DNA of 49,155 bases from Oxalobacter sp. (lineage in GTDB: Bacteria; Pseudomonadota; Gammaproteobacteria; Burkholderiales; Burkholderiaceae_D). Every line of letters begins with the position of its first letter. The stretch's first letter is position 1. The stretch lies in NCBI GenBank assembly GCA_018384065.1, contig JAHAYL010000010.1, positions 1-49,155 of the forward strand, given 5' to 3'. Positions 8,738 to 19,275 of this stretch are shown in pieces. The translations under genes were made by a program, and so were the position numbers. The notes under the pieces were generated by a model. It saw only the letters and a program-made list of their open reading frames with translations, was not told where the DNA came from and did no database searches.

Positions 8738-9505
8738 ATGGGTGACTCAGCTTCTTTAGCCAATGCCTTCAGCAACACCCTCTCAGACAAGCGTATCGAA
8801 GTCCTGCGTAAAATCGGTGAAACCGGTTCCATCTCGCAGGCAGCCCGGGAAAACGGCATCAGCTACAAGGCTGCCTGGCAGGCGATTGATACCCTGACCA
8901 ACCTGACTGGCGTCAGACTGGTTGAAAAAGTCGTTGGCGGTGTCGGTGGCGGCGGTGCCAAACTGACGGAAGAAGGCTCACGCTTGCTGGAAATGGCAGA
9001 TGTCCTGCAGGAAAACCGCAATGACATTCTCCAGCGCTTCCATAACGATGGCAGGGGCAATGCCCCGCACAGGGTTCCTGTCCTCAGCATCCGGACCAGC
9101 ATGCGCAACTACCTGCCCTGCCATGTCACGGGATTGAAAATGAACGGGCAGATTGTCCGTGTCTGCCTTGCCGTTGTCGATGACATTCCGGGCATCGTTT
9201 CCCGCATCACCCGGACCAGTGCTGAACTGCTTGGATTGGAAGCAGGACTTTCTGTCATCGCCATGTTCAAGGCGATGGCGGTCAAGGTTTCTGATGAAGC
9301 GCCCACCGGCAGCATGGCGTTGGCAAACCACCTGCAAGGGATTGTGACCCGTGTTTCCCGAGGGGACAGCGGCGATGAAGTCACCTTGGAACTGCAACCC
9401 GGGATGCAGGTCGTCGGTTTTGCGGTTTCTGGCAAACGCTTTGACATCGGTGACAGGGTCTATGCGACGGTTGATGAATCTGCTGTTGTTGTTGCACTGC
9501 CCTGA
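8738..9505 (+). CDS. modE: Molybdate-responsive transcriptional regulator ModE
   Basis: A 255-residue regulator. The N-terminal ~115 residues form a LysR-like winged HTH (ISQAARENGISYKAAWQAIDTLTN). The linker GGVGGGGAKLTEEG is a classic ModE motif. The C-terminal half holds two Mop/TOBE repeats (about 125-190 and 200-255), each with a RTSAELLGLEAG- or GDSGDEVTLELQPG-type segment that binds molybdate. It is divergent from modABC, with the palindromic operator between them, so it likely represses transport when Mo is abundant. fdhD follows 31 nt later and is probably co-transcribed. Confidence 0.95.
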   Translation: MGDSASLANAFSNTLSDKRIEVLRKIGETGSISQAARENGISYKAAWQAIDTLTNLTGVRLVEKVVGGVGGGGAKLTEEGSRLLEMADVLQENRNDILQRFHNDGRGNAPHRVPVLSIRTSMRNYLPCHVTGLKMNGQIVRVCLAVVDDIPGIVSRITRTSAELLGLEAGLSVIAMFKAMAVKVSDEAPTGSMALANHLQGIVTRVSRGDSGDEVTLELQPGMQVVGFAVSGKRFDIGDRVYATVDESAVVVALP

Positions 9506-9536
9506 CAGGTAAACAGATACCAGGATTGGAAATGTA

Positions 9537-10340
9537 ATGGAAAGATATCCTGTTGCCTCGGTACTCTCAGTCCAGCGTCAGAAAAAAGGCGGGCAATCAA
9601 CTGGAACCGATACAATTGCAGAAGAAGTGCCGGTCGCCTTGGCTTATAACGGCATTTCCCATGCGGTCATGCTGGCAACCCCTGCTGACCTTGAAGATTT
9701 CGCCATCGGATTTTCCCTGACGGAAGGGATTGTCAATTCCCCAAAAGAAATCTACGGCATCGAAGTTGAAGAAGCTTTCAACGGTATCCGGGTTGACATC
9801 ACCATTGCCAGCGAACAGTTCGTCCATCTGAAGGAACGCCGCCGCAACCTGACTGGACGGACTGGCTGTGGACTCTGCGGTACGGATTCCCTGGCACAGG
9901 CGGTCAAAGTCCTGCCAAGGCTGTCAGTAACACCAGATGCCGCCATCTCCCCAATCCTGGCAGGCTTCAACCAGATGGCGTCCCAGCAGTCCCTCAAACA
10001 ACGGACCGGCGCAACCCATGCTGCCGCATGGCTGTCAGCGGATGGGACGGTTTCCCTTATCCGTGAAGATATCGGCAGGCACAACGCCTTGGACAAACTC
10101 ATCGGTGCCCTCCAGAACCAGCGGATTGACTGTTCAACAGGCTCCGTCCTCGTCACCAGCCGCGCCAGTTATGAAATGGTGCAGAAGTGCGTGATGGCAG
10201 GTATCCCCACGCTGGCGGCTGTTTCGGCACCGACTGCCCTCGCTGTCCGTACGGCGGAACAGTCCGGCCTGCTGCTGCTTGGTTTCGTCCGTGGAGAGGA
10301 CTACACCGTTTATGCCAACAGCCAGCGCCTGATCCGCTGA
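9537..10340 (+). CDS. fdhD: Formate dehydrogenase accessory sulfurtransferase FdhD
   Basis: A 267-residue cytoplasmic protein that passes sulfur from IscS to the bis-MGD cofactor of formate dehydrogenase, a step needed for activity. The essential CxxC is Cys111/Cys114 in TGCGLCGTDSL. GFSLTEGIV, THAAAW, REDIGRHNALDKLIG and TSRASYEMVQK are family signatures. It lies directly after modE and about 32 kb from the fdhF homologue, so it is not operonic with its client. The iscS gene that would donate the sulfur is also in this window (24151-25419). Confidence 0.95.
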   Translation: MERYPVASVLSVQRQKKGGQSTGTDTIAEEVPVALAYNGISHAVMLATPADLEDFAIGFSLTEGIVNSPKEIYGIEVEEAFNGIRVDITIASEQFVHLKERRRNLTGRTGCGLCGTDSLAQAVKVLPRLSVTPDAAISPILAGFNQMASQQSLKQRTGATHAAAWLSADGTVSLIREDIGRHNALDKLIGALQNQRIDCSTGSVLVTSRASYEMVQKCVMAGIPTLAAVSAPTALAVRTAEQSGLLLLGFVRGEDYTVYANSQRLIR

Positions 10341-10386
10341 CGTCTTATCTTCGCCTGAATCCCATAAAACTGTGGAAAAACCGCAG

Positions 10387-10392
10387 TATAAT
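10387..10392 (+). promoter_or_regulatory. Possible -10 element for the metY-type gene
   Basis: A consensus TATAAT lies 38 nt before the ATG at 10430. There is no convincing -35 hexamer at 16-18 nt. A short imperfect inverted repeat (ACTGTGG ... CCGCAGT) overlaps the spacer. Confidence 0.35.
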
Positions 10393-10429
10393 GAAGGGAT
10401 TGTTTCCATCCGTTTCTGAGACGAACACC

Positions 10430-11716
10430 ATGAAATTCGAAACCTTAGCTGTCCATGCTGGCTATACGCCAGACCCAGTCACAAAATCCGTGACTGTCCC
10501 TATCTATCAGACCGTTTCCTATGCGTTTGACAGTGCACAGCACGGTGCTGACCTGTTTGACCTGAAAGTCCCAGGCAACATCTACACCCGTATGATGAAC
10601 CCAACCACCGATGTATTGGAAAAGCGGGTCGCTGCACTGGAAGGCGGTGTCGGTGCGCTGGCGGTCTCTTCCGGCATGACGGCTGTCATGTATTCCATCA
10701 TGACCATCGCCGAAGCGGGCGACAACATCATCGCTTCTTCCACCCTGTATGGTGGCAGTTACAATCTGTTTGCCCATACCTTCCCGCAGTATGGTCTTGA
10801 AGTCCGTTTTGCTGACCCATTGAAAGATGATGACTTCTCCGCCCGGATTGACGATAAGACAAAAGCCATTTTCTGCGAATCAGTCGGCAATCCGCTAGGC
10901 AACATCACCGATATCGAGAAACTGGCGAAAATCGCCCATGCGCATAATATTCCACTCATTGTGGACAATACGGTGCCAAGTCCTTACCACTGCCGTCCGA
11001 TTGAATTCGGTGCGGATATTGTTGTCCATGCATTGACCAAATCAATGGCAGGCCATGCGAACAGCCTGGCAGGCTGCATCGTGGACAGTGGCAGATTCAA
11101 CTGGAAATCCAACCCTAAGAAATTCCGCCGCTTGCAGGAACCTGATGTTTCCTACCATGGTGTAATTTATACCGATGTGTTCGGTGAAGGTGCCTATATC
11201 GCCCGTTGCCGCGTTGTACCCCTGCGCAACACCGGTGGTGCTCTGTCACCGATGAATTCCTGGCTCATCCTGCAGGGTATTGAGACCCTGCCGCTGCGCG
11301 CTGACCGTGCCTCGGAAAATGCACTGGCCATCGCGAAGTTCCTCAGCAACCATCCGAAGGTTTCCTGGGTCAACTGTGCCGCGCTGGAAGGTCACCGTGA
11401 CTATGCATTGTGCCAGAAATATATGGGAGGCAAGGCTCCAAGCATCCTGTCGTTTGGTGTCAAACCTTCCTCCGGTATCGGTCCCCGCGAAGCAGGTGCG
11501 AAGGTCCTGGATGCTGTCAAGCTCTTCACCCGGCTGGTCAACATCGGTGACACCCGTTCACTGATCACCCATTCCGCTTCGACCACCCACCGTCAGCTCA
11601 GTCCAGCAGAACTGGCAAAGGCTGGCGTCAGCGAAGACATGATCCGTCTGTCCATCGGCATCGAGAACATCGATGACCTGCTGGCAGACCTCGACCAGGC
11701 ATTGGCAGTGGTTTAA
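10430..11716 (+). CDS. metY: O-acetylhomoserine sulfhydrylase-type PLP enzyme
   Basis: A 428-residue enzyme of the Cys/Met-metabolism PLP family. It would make homocysteine from O-acetylhomoserine and sulfide, or act as a related gamma-replacement enzyme. MKFETLAVHAGYTPDP at the start, YTRMMNPTTDVLEKR, the internal-aldimine Lys in VVHALTKSMAGHANSLAGCIVD, and SLITHSASTTHRQLS near the C terminus are all typical. The long open frame begins further upstream, but the ATG at 10430 opens the conserved N terminus. A strong terminator follows. The symbol reflects the family's usual role; MetZ-like activity is the alternative. Confidence 0.85.
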   Translation: MKFETLAVHAGYTPDPVTKSVTVPIYQTVSYAFDSAQHGADLFDLKVPGNIYTRMMNPTTDVLEKRVAALEGGVGALAVSSGMTAVMYSIMTIAEAGDNIIASSTLYGGSYNLFAHTFPQYGLEVRFADPLKDDDFSARIDDKTKAIFCESVGNPLGNITDIEKLAKIAHAHNIPLIVDNTVPSPYHCRPIEFGADIVVHALTKSMAGHANSLAGCIVDSGRFNWKSNPKKFRRLQEPDVSYHGVIYTDVFGEGAYIARCRVVPLRNTGGALSPMNSWLILQGIETLPLRADRASENALAIAKFLSNHPKVSWVNCAALEGHRDYALCQKYMGGKAPSILSFGVKPSSGIGPREAGAKVLDAVKLFTRLVNIGDTRSLITHSASTTHRQLSPAELAKAGVSEDMIRLSIGIENIDDLLADLDQALAVV

Positions 11717-11757
11717 GCCTTTCAAACCCAGATAGACTGAAACCTGTTATTGAAAAG

Positions 11758-11789
11758 GGCAATTCCATTAAAACGGGATTGCCTTTTTT
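11758..11789 (+). terminator. Intrinsic terminator after the metY-type gene
   Basis: GGCAATTCC, 8-nt loop, GGGATTGCC (one G-U pair), then six T's. It is 41 nt after the stop codon. Confidence 0.85.
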
Positions 11790-11915
11790 CTCCTCATACT
11801 TCCTTTCCATCGAAAAAAGCCCTTTCCTGAACTGGAAGTTGATTCCGTTCTGACAGAAAATCATCCGAAAAACCAGCTAATACATCAAGAATCTCTAGCT
11901 TTGTTTCGCCTTCGG

Positions 11916-14591
11916 TCATTCCGCTGATTTCAACTGTTCTTTCAGCGCATAGAGCTGTTCCAGTGCTTCGCGGGGAGTTAACGCATCGGGGTCAATGGCT
12001 TCAAGGGAAGCTGCCAAAGCACTGTAATCCGGTGTTTCCGGTAAGGTTGCTTCCGGTTCTTCCTGGTTACCGGTTCCATAGGCGGGTGCCATCTGGAACA
12101 GGCTCAGCTGGTCACCGCCTGACGGAATGAACTGTGCTTCAAGTTCTGCCAACCGCTTGCGGGCTGCCCGGATAACCCCATCCGGCACCCCTGCCAGACG
12201 GGCGACCTGAAGCCCATAGCTGCGGGAAGCCGGTCCGGGTTCCACTGCATGCAGGAAAACGATACGGTCTTTGTGTTCCACTGCAGACAGATGGACATTC
12301 TCTGCGGAAGGATACATTTCAGGCAGTTGGGTCAATTCAAAGTAATGGGTGGCGAACAGGGTGTAGCTGCGGTTGCGTTCAATCAACGCCTGGGCAATCG
12401 CCCATGCCAATGCCAAGCCATCAAATGTCGAGGTTCCCCGCCCGATTTCATCCATCAGGACAAGGGACTGTTCAGTTGCGCCATTCAGGATGGCAGCGGC
12501 TTCGGTCATTTCAACCATGAAGGTGGAGCGCCCGCCTGCCAGGTCATCGGCGGCACCTATACGGGTGAAGATACGGTCAACAGGACCAATCACCGCTTTC
12601 TGCGCAGGCACAAAGCTGCCGATATATGCCAGCAATACAATCAATGCGGTCTGCCGCATATAGGTGGATTTGCCCCCCATGTTCGGACCGGTAATCAGCA
12701 GGAACTTCCGTTCCCCTGACAGGTCACAGTCATTGGCGATGAACTGTTCGATGCGGGGTTCAATGACGGCATGGCGTCCCTGGACGATATGGATGACCGG
12801 TTCTGCCACCATATCTGGCGCAGTCCATTCGTGCAGACGGGCATGTTCCGCCAAGGATGCCAGGACATCGGTCATTGCGACATGCCTTGCGATATCCTGC
12901 AAATCGGCGATATAGGCTGCCAGTTTCTGCAACAGGTCTTCGTAAAGGCTGCGTTCCAGCGACAATGCCCGTTCTTTTGCGGACAGGACCTTGTCTTCAA
13001 AAGCTTTCAGTTCCGGTGTGATGAAACGCTCGACATTCTTGAGTGTCTGGCGGCGGCGGTAATCATCCGGCACTTTATCCACCTGACCGTTGGTGACCTC
13101 GATATAGAAACCATGCACCCGGTTGAACTCGACCCGCAGGTTGGCAATACCGGTGCGTTCCCGTTCCCTGACTTCGAGATCCACCAGGAACTGCCCGGCA
13201 TTTTCAGCGAGCATCCGCAGTTCATCCAGTTCTGCGCTGTACCCCGGTGCAATCACCCCGCCATCACGGATCATGGAAGCCGGTTCTTCCATCACTGCCT
13301 GCTGGAGCAGGGTCAGGCAGGATTCCGGGGCATCCAGGTTCTGCCTGATTTCTGCAAGCAACCCTGTCTGTGAGGTGGACTGGGACAACGCCATCTGCAA
13401 CTGCGGCAGCTGTTCAAGCCCCGACCGCAGGGCTGTCAGGTCACGGGGACGGGCAGACAGCAAAGCGATACGGGAAACGATGCGCTCGATATCCGGGATA
13501 CCGGTCAGGATATCGCGCAATGCATCGATTTCTTCCATCTGCATCAGTTCTGTAACCGCTTCATGACGCTGATGGGCAATTGCCTGCTTGCGTACAGCAT
13601 GGTGCAGCCAGTGCCGCAGCAGTCTTGAACCCATGCCGGTACAGCAATGGTCCAGTTCGGAAAACAGGGTCGGTGACTGCTGATGCATGCCATCAGACCG
13701 GATAGGTTCCGTCAGTTCCAGGTTCCGGCGGGTCATTGCATCCATGGTGATGAAGTCCTGCTCGGATTCTGTCACCAATGTCCGGATATGCTGAAGGCTT
13801 TGCGACTGGGTGTTCCGGGCATACTGCAGGACTGCACCCGCAGCACCCAAGGCAGTACTGAAATGCCCTGCCCCAAAGCCATCCAAAGAGACGACCTGCA
13901 ACTGTTCCAGCAGGGCTTTCCTGCCATTCTTCTCATCGAAATGCCATGCCGGCAGATGCACGACCCGGGCAGACCAGGTGGCGAGCAGCGCCATGTCAAA
14001 GGTTTCAGCGACCAGGATTTCTGCACCGCCTGTCCGTTCCAATGCCTGCTGGACCTGTTCTGCGACCTGGTGCATGGGGACAGCGGTTTCCTGAAGCCGC
14101 AGGACACCGCTGGACAATGACAGCCAGGCAATACCCAGCACTGCCTGCTTCCGGACCTGCTTATATGTCACGGCAACCAGCGGTCGGTCTTCTTTTTCCG
14201 GCAGCAGGTTGGCATCGGTCAGGGTTCCCGGTGTGACGATACGGACAACCTTGCGTTCCACCGGTCCCCGGCTTTTCGCAGGGTCACCAATCTGTTCGCA
14301 GATGGCAACGGATTCCCCGACAGCAATCAGTTTCGGCAGGTATTGGTCCAACGCATGGAAGGGGATGCCTGCCAAGGCGATGCTGTTGCTCCGTTTTGTC
14401 AGGGTGATGCCCAAAATCCGCGATGCTTTCACCGCATCGTCGTAAAACAGTTCGTAGAAATCGCCCATCCTGTAGAGCAGCAGCATATCGGGATTTTCCG
14501 CCTTGATGCGGAGATACTGCAGCATCGCTGGAGTCAAGCGGGGAACGGGATTGTCCCCGGCATTCTGTGCGGGTTCAGGGGAGGTAGCCAT
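11916..14591 (-). CDS. mutS: DNA mismatch repair protein MutS
   Basis: An 891-residue protein that recognises base mismatches and starts MutL-dependent repair. The mismatch-reading N-terminal domain begins [35 protein letters not shown], with the Phe-x-Glu motif present as FYELF. The ATPase has Walker [10 protein letters not shown] (about 635-643), Walker [17 protein letters not shown] and the [10 protein letters not shown] motif. The C terminus ([14 protein letters not shown]) is the tetramerisation-type tail. Length is normal. It is monocistronic on the minus strand, with the ilvC terminator upstream. Confidence 0.97.
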   Translation of the reverse strand: MATSPEPAQNAGDNPVPRLTPAMLQYLRIKAENPDMLLLYRMGDFYELFYDDAVKASRILGITLTKRSNSIALAGIPFHALDQYLPKLIAVGESVAICEQIGDPAKSRGPVERKVVRIVTPGTLTDANLLPEKEDRPLVAVTYKQVRKQAVLGIAWLSLSSGVLRLQETAVPMHQVAEQVQQALERTGGAEILVAETFDMALLATWSARVVHLPAWHFDEKNGRKALLEQLQVVSLDGFGAGHFSTALGAAGAVLQYARNTQSQSLQHIRTLVTESEQDFITMDAMTRRNLELTEPIRSDGMHQQSPTLFSELDHCCTGMGSRLLRHWLHHAVRKQAIAHQRHEAVTELMQMEEIDALRDILTGIPDIERIVSRIALLSARPRDLTALRSGLEQLPQLQMALSQSTSQTGLLAEIRQNLDAPESCLTLLQQAVMEEPASMIRDGGVIAPGYSAELDELRMLAENAGQFLVDLEVRERERTGIANLRVEFNRVHGFYIEVTNGQVDKVPDDYRRRQTLKNVERFITPELKAFEDKVLSAKERALSLERSLYEDLLQKLAAYIADLQDIARHVAMTDVLASLAEHARLHEWTAPDMVAEPVIHIVQGRHAVIEPRIEQFIANDCDLSGERKFLLITGPNMGGKSTYMRQTALIVLLAYIGSFVPAQKAVIGPVDRIFTRIGAADDLAGGRSTFMVEMTEAAAILNGATEQSLVLMDEIGRGTSTFDGLALAWAIAQALIERNRSYTLFATHYFELTQLPEMYPSAENVHLSAVEHKDRIVFLHAVEPGPASRSYGLQVARLAGVPDGVIRAARKRLAELEAQFIPSGGDQLSLFQMAPAYGTGNQEEPEATLPETPDYSALAASLEAIDPDALTPREALEQLYALKEQLKSAE

Positions 14592-14693
14592 GGCGCTTCA
14601 TCAAAAAACGGCTGGTTCAGGTATGCCGGTAAAAAAACAGTCTGTCATTTTAACCGAGAATGCCTGACTCGGAAAAATCCGGGATGAAAACAG

Positions 14694-14717
14694 AAAAGGC
14701 GTCCGAAGACGCCTTTT
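14694..14717 (-). terminator. Intrinsic terminator of the ilvBHC operon
   Basis: On the minus strand, AAAAGGCGTC, TTCG tetraloop, GACGCCTTTT, then CTGTTTT. It lies 22 nt after the ilvC stop and before mutS. Confidence 0.88.
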
Positions 14718-14739
14718 CCAGCAGAAACAACGATGGCAA

Positions 14740-15771
<1,032 letters not shown>

Positions 15772-15813
15772 TCAAATAAAAAAACAATCCAACAATTAAA
15801 AAACAGTCTTGAA

Positions 15814-16305
15814 TCAGACTTTCAGGATACGTTCACCGCGACCGATGCCAGAACCACCGGTACGGACCGTTTCCAGGATTGCGGAACGGTCAATCGCTTC
15901 AATGAATGCATCCAGTTTGGCTTTGTCACCAGTCAGCTCAATCGTATAGGCACGGTCACTGACATCGACGATACGGCCACGGAAGATATCCGATGTCCGT
16001 TTGATTTCTTCACGTTCCTTGCCGACCGCACGGATCTTGATGAGCATCATTTCACGTTCAACAAAATAGCCGTCCGTCAGGTCAACGACCTTGACCACTT
16101 CAATCAGACGGTTCAGATGTTTGGTGATCTGCTCGATGATTGCATCGGAACCGATGGTGACAATCGTCATACGGGAAAGGGTCGGGTCTTCTGTCGGCGC
16201 GACATTGAGCGTTTCAATGTTATAACCACGGGCTGCGAACAGTCCAACAACGCGCGCCAGCGCACCAGCTTCATTTTCCAACAGCACTGAGATTATGTGA
16301 CGCAT
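15814..16305 (-). CDS. ilvH: Acetolactate synthase small subunit IlvH
   Basis: A 163-residue regulatory subunit. The N-terminal ACT domain (MRHIISVLLENEAGALARVVGLFAARGYNIETL) is where valine binds to inhibit the enzyme, and the C-terminal half (IELTGDKAKLDAFIEAI) completes the fold. It starts 4 nt after the ilvB stop, so the subunits are made together. ilvC follows. Confidence 0.96.
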   Translation of the reverse strand: MRHIISVLLENEAGALARVVGLFAARGYNIETLNVAPTEDPTLSRMTIVTIGSDAIIEQITKHLNRLIEVVKVVDLTDGYFVEREMMLIKIRAVGKEREEIKRTSDIFRGRIVDVSDRAYTIELTGDKAKLDAFIEAIDRSAILETVRTGGSGIGRGERILKV

Positions 16306-16309
16306 TTTA

Positions 16310-18025
16310 TCAGTCCTCCAAGCCCATCAGCATTTCTGTCAGTCCCTTGCCCGGCTTGACCATCGGCCAGACATTTTCGGTGGAATCCACCAGGACATTG
16401 ACGAACACCAGTTTGTCTTTCATTGAGAAGGCTTCCTTCAGGGCGCCTTCAACATCGGAGGGTTTCTCCACCTTCAACCCGACATGACCATAAGCTTCGA
16501 CCAGCTTGGTGAAATCCGGCAGGGAAGCCACATAGGTTTCAGAATAACGGGATTCATAATCCAAGCGCTGCCACTGACGGACCATGCCCAGCACCCCATT
16601 GTTCAGCATGATGATTTTCGGGGTCAGGCCATACTGCTTGCAGGTCGCCAGTTCCTGGATATTCATCTGGATGGAACCTTCACCGGTGATGCAGGCGACT
16701 GTCGCACCCGGATTCGCCATCTGGATACCCATCGCATAAGGCAGGCCAACCCCCATTGTGCCCAAGCCACCGGAATTCAGCCAACGGCGTGGCTTGTCGA
16801 ATGGATAGTACTGTGCAGCCCACATCTGGTGCTGACCGACATCGGAAGCGATATAGGCATCCCCCTTGGTGATTTCCCACAGCTTATCGACAACATACTG
16901 GGGTTTGATGATGGTGTCACCCTGTTCATACTTAAGGCATTTGGTGCTGCGCCATTCATTGATCTGCCGCCACCAGCCATCAAGCCCAGCCGGGTTGATG
17001 GCGTTTGCCGGGGTCGCATCCAGCTGGGCCAGCATTTCCTGCAGCACATCTTTCACATTACCGACAATCGGTACATCGACTTTCACCCGTTTGGAGATGG
17101 AGGACGGATCGATATCGATATGGATGATCTTGCGGCTGGCATCTGCGAAATTGCCTGGGTTGCCGACAACACGGTCATCGAAACGGGCACCGACAGACAG
17201 GACCACATCACTGTGATGCATTGCCATGTTCGCTTCATACAGACCATGCATACCTGGCATCCCCACCCAACGGTCACTGGAAGCACGGTAGCCACCAAGA
17301 CCCTGCAGGGTGGTGACACAAGGCAGTCCAAGACGGTCAACCAGGGCATTCATTTCAGGTGCAGAATCGGAAAGGATGACCCCACCCCCGCAGATCACCA
17401 ACGGACGTTTTGCCTGCAGCAGCATCTGGACTGCTTTGCGGATCTGACCGGTATGCCCCTTGTTGATCGGGCTGTAGGAACGCATTTCGATTTCCTTCGG
17501 GTAGGAAAACGGACACGCCAGCATGCTGACATCCTTGGGAATATCGATCAGGACGGGACCGGGACGGCCGGTGGATGCTATATAGAAAGCTTTTTTGATG
17601 GTGAGGGCGAGATCCCTGACATCTTTCACCAGGAAATTGTGCTTGACACAGGGACGTGAAATACCGACTGCATCGCATTCCTGGAAAGCATCAGACCCGA
17701 TGGCGGCGGTCGGAACCTGACCGCTGATAAGCACAACCGGGACAGAATCGGAATAAGCGGTTGCCAGACCTGTTATGGCATTGGTCACGCCTGGACCGGA
17801 TGTCACCAGCGCAACCCCAACCTTGCCTGAACTCCTTGCATAGGCATCAGCCGCATGCACAGCAGCTTGTTCATGGCGGACCAGGATATGCTTGAACTTA
17901 TCCTGCTTATAGATGGCATCATAAATATAGAGGACTGAACCGCCAGGGTAACCAAAAACGTGTTCGACGCCTTCTTCAGCCAGACACCGGACGAGAATCT
18001 CGGAGCCTGTCATTTCTAAACTCAT
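16310..18025 (-). CDS. ilvB: Acetolactate synthase large catalytic subunit
   Basis: A 571-residue ThDP enzyme that condenses pyruvate with pyruvate or 2-oxobutyrate, the first shared step of branched-chain amino acid synthesis. The N domain begins TGSEILVRCLAEEGVEHVFGYPGGSVLYIYD, with catalytic Glu52 in HEQAAVHAADAYAR. The ThDP/Mg motif in the C domain is GEGSIQMNIQELATCKQYG ending in N. It is the first structural gene of ilvBHC. Its ATG overlaps the stop of a leader frame. A hairpin terminator about 65 nt upstream suggests attenuation. The symbol ilvI is used for the same subunit in other annotations. Confidence 0.95.
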   Translation of the reverse strand: MSLEMTGSEILVRCLAEEGVEHVFGYPGGSVLYIYDAIYKQDKFKHILVRHEQAAVHAADAYARSSGKVGVALVTSGPGVTNAITGLATAYSDSVPVVLISGQVPTAAIGSDAFQECDAVGISRPCVKHNFLVKDVRDLALTIKKAFYIASTGRPGPVLIDIPKDVSMLACPFSYPKEIEMRSYSPINKGHTGQIRKAVQMLLQAKRPLVICGGGVILSDSAPEMNALVDRLGLPCVTTLQGLGGYRASSDRWVGMPGMHGLYEANMAMHHSDVVLSVGARFDDRVVGNPGNFADASRKIIHIDIDPSSISKRVKVDVPIVGNVKDVLQEMLAQLDATPANAINPAGLDGWWRQINEWRSTKCLKYEQGDTIIKPQYVVDKLWEITKGDAYIASDVGQHQMWAAQYYPFDKPRRWLNSGGLGTMGVGLPYAMGIQMANPGATVACITGEGSIQMNIQELATCKQYGLTPKIIMLNNGVLGMVRQWQRLDYESRYSETYVASLPDFTKLVEAYGHVGLKVEKPSDVEGALKEAFSMKDKLVFVNVLVDSTENVWPMVKPGKGLTEMLMGLED

Positions 18026-18089
18026 ACTTCTTTCCTTTCAAGGTCCATTGGAAATTGATCGGATGCTCTTTCCTGGCGAAACAGAACGC

Positions 18090-18111
18090 AAAAACCTGTC
18101 CATAGGACAGG
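18090..18111 (-). terminator. Intrinsic terminator inside the ilvB leader (attenuator candidate)
   Basis: On the minus strand CCTGTCC, TAT, GGACAGG, then TTTTT: a 7-bp GC-rich stem with a T-tract. It is 65 nt upstream of the ilvB start codon and downstream of a Val-rich frame, so it can only act on ilvB transcription or on readthrough from rnfH. Confidence 0.75.
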
Positions 18112-18298
18112 ATCCGGTATCTGTCTCTCGCGTTTGTGGCACGGGTCAGGGCAAACAGCTTTCAAAACAGCAACAGCAGTCTTCACGTGCGGCGGCGATA
18201 GGTCACCATTGTGAGTGCACTTTCCGCCACAGGGTAATGGGCGGATGCATGGAATGCCTGCTATATTTTGAACGGGCACTGCTCAATTACAAAAACAT

Positions 18299-18319
18299 AT
18301 ACAATCCAAGGAATTGTAT
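18299..18319. promoter_or_regulatory. Inverted repeat in the ilvB upstream region
   Basis: ATACAAT, 7 nt, ATTGTAT: a perfect 7-bp inverted repeat in an AT-rich stretch about 275 nt before ilvB, near where its promoter should lie. It may be an operator or may simply reflect promoter AT-richness. Confidence 0.3.
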
Positions 18320-18472
18320 AAAGTGTCTTATTCTACACTACTATCATTGCACCGTCAGGATAATTGGTTCAAATTGGCGGAACCCAACGGTCCTTACAGA
18401 GTGGCAAAGACGCCACAGCCCCGTCCCCTGACAGGCAGGGAAGCCTGATGAAAACAAGGGGATGAAGGAAAA

Positions 18473-18793
18473 TCAGCGTTTTTCTGCTTTCTGTCCCCGC
18501 AGCCGCTCAACCCGCCGTCTGCGGATGTTCTGAGGCAGGTCTGCCAGCGGACGGTAAATCTCTATGCGGTCATGCGGCGCCAGGCGCCTGTCTCCAGGCA
18601 CTTTCCTGCCATAAATCCCGACAGCACCTTTTCCAACGGCTTCAGGGAACCGTCCTGCCAGCCCTGCCTGCTCCAACGCCTGGGCAACGGTCGTCCCTTG
18701 AATCACCTCCAGGCCAATGACCAAGGTTTCTTCTGGGGAGGCATAACACACCTGAACCGGGAAAAGCACTGGTTCAACAGCAGATTCAACCAT
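18473..18793 (-). CDS. rnfH: RnfH/RatB-family ubiquitin-like protein
   Basis: A 106-residue protein of the UPF0125 (RnfH) family with a beta-grasp fold. PVQVCYASPEETLVIGLEVIQGTTVAQALEQAG, GIYGRKVPGDRRLAPHDRIEIYRPL and the basic tail RRRRVER are the family pattern. I chose the Met at 18793 because the upstream extension runs into ratA and lacks similarity. It overlaps the ratA stop by 8 nt. The ratA-rnfH pair beside smpB is widely conserved. Its role is uncertain. Confidence 0.88.
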   Translation of the reverse strand: MVESAVEPVLFPVQVCYASPEETLVIGLEVIQGTTVAQALEQAGLAGRFPEAVGKGAVGIYGRKVPGDRRLAPHDRIEIYRPLADLPQNIRRRRVERLRGQKAEKR

Positions 18794-19220
18794 ATATCTC
18801 CTTTGCCCGCCGTTGGAATGCAGCCACCAAGTCAATGGTCATCGCGTTGAAAAACGGTCCCAGCATCCTGCCCAGCAGACGGTTTGAGAACACATAATGC
18901 ATCGACAGCGCCACCGTACAATGCGAATCATCAATGGGCGTGAAAACCCATTCCCCTTCCAGTTCATGGAAAGGTCCCCTTTCCAACTGTATGCGGATGG
19001 ACGAAGACGGTGTATTCTGGTTGCGTGTTGTGAATGTCTGCCGGATACCCATCACATTCATATGCATCTCGGCAAGCACAGTATGGTTGACAGCATCCCG
19101 CTGAACCCTGACACTGTCACACCACGGCAGGAATGCCGGATAAGATTCGATATCCTCCACCAGTGCATACATCTGCGCCGCACTGTAACCAAGCTGGATT
19201 GTTTTGTGGACCGCCGTCAT
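18786..19220 (-). CDS. ratA: RatA-family START/coenzyme Q-binding protein
   Basis: A 144-residue protein of the polyketide cyclase/START family (COQ10-like). MTAVHKTIQLGYSAAQMYALVEDIESYPAFLPWCDSV is the diagnostic N terminus. FNAMTIDLVAAFQRRAKEIYG closes the long C-terminal helix that caps the lipid cavity. In E. coli the homologue was reported to interfere with ribosome association, whereas Coq10 homologues bind ubiquinone. I start it at the Met at 19220, since the upstream 24 residues extend past the family and overlap smpB. It is divergent from smpB. Confidence 0.9.
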   Translation of the reverse strand: MTAVHKTIQLGYSAAQMYALVEDIESYPAFLPWCDSVRVQRDAVNHTVLAEMHMNVMGIRQTFTTRNQNTPSSSIRIQLERGPFHELEGEWVFTPIDDSHCTVALSMHYVFSNRLLGRMLGPFFNAMTIDLVAAFQRRAKEIYG

Positions 19221-19275
19221 AATGACCGGATAGGTTGGTAAAACCGCTATTTTAAACAAGGATTGGGAAAAAGCC

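Larger units (their letters stand above)
18026..18472 (-). promoter_or_regulatory. Long ilvB leader region with putative attenuator
   Basis: This 447-nt gap between rnfH and ilvB holds no convincing conserved gene. On the minus strand a frame from a GTG at 18279 runs without a stop to TGA at 18022-18024, overlapping the ilvB ATG. It encodes TAVAVLKAV (three Val from GTT plus Leu) just before the hairpin terminator at 18090-18111. GACAG upstream can pair with CTGTC of the hairpin, a possible antiterminator. This resembles Val/Leu-sensing attenuation of ilvB-type operons, but the lack of a leader stop before the terminator is unusual. Confidence 0.5.

Noticed and set aside
10341-10429. SAM riboswitch or Met-related leader before the metY-type gene
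   Set aside because: The gap is only 89 nt and holds one short imperfect inverted repeat. It is too small and does not resemble SAM-I/II or SAH motifs.
18022-18279. 85-residue frame upstream of ilvB as a real protein gene
   Set aside because: It starts from a GTG with a poor ribosome site, has no family similarity and covers a terminator. It is treated as a possible leader frame instead.
18401-18416. GTGGC/GCCAC hairpin after rnfH as a terminator
   Set aside because: A 5-bp stem with no T-tract on the minus strand, so it is not a convincing terminator.
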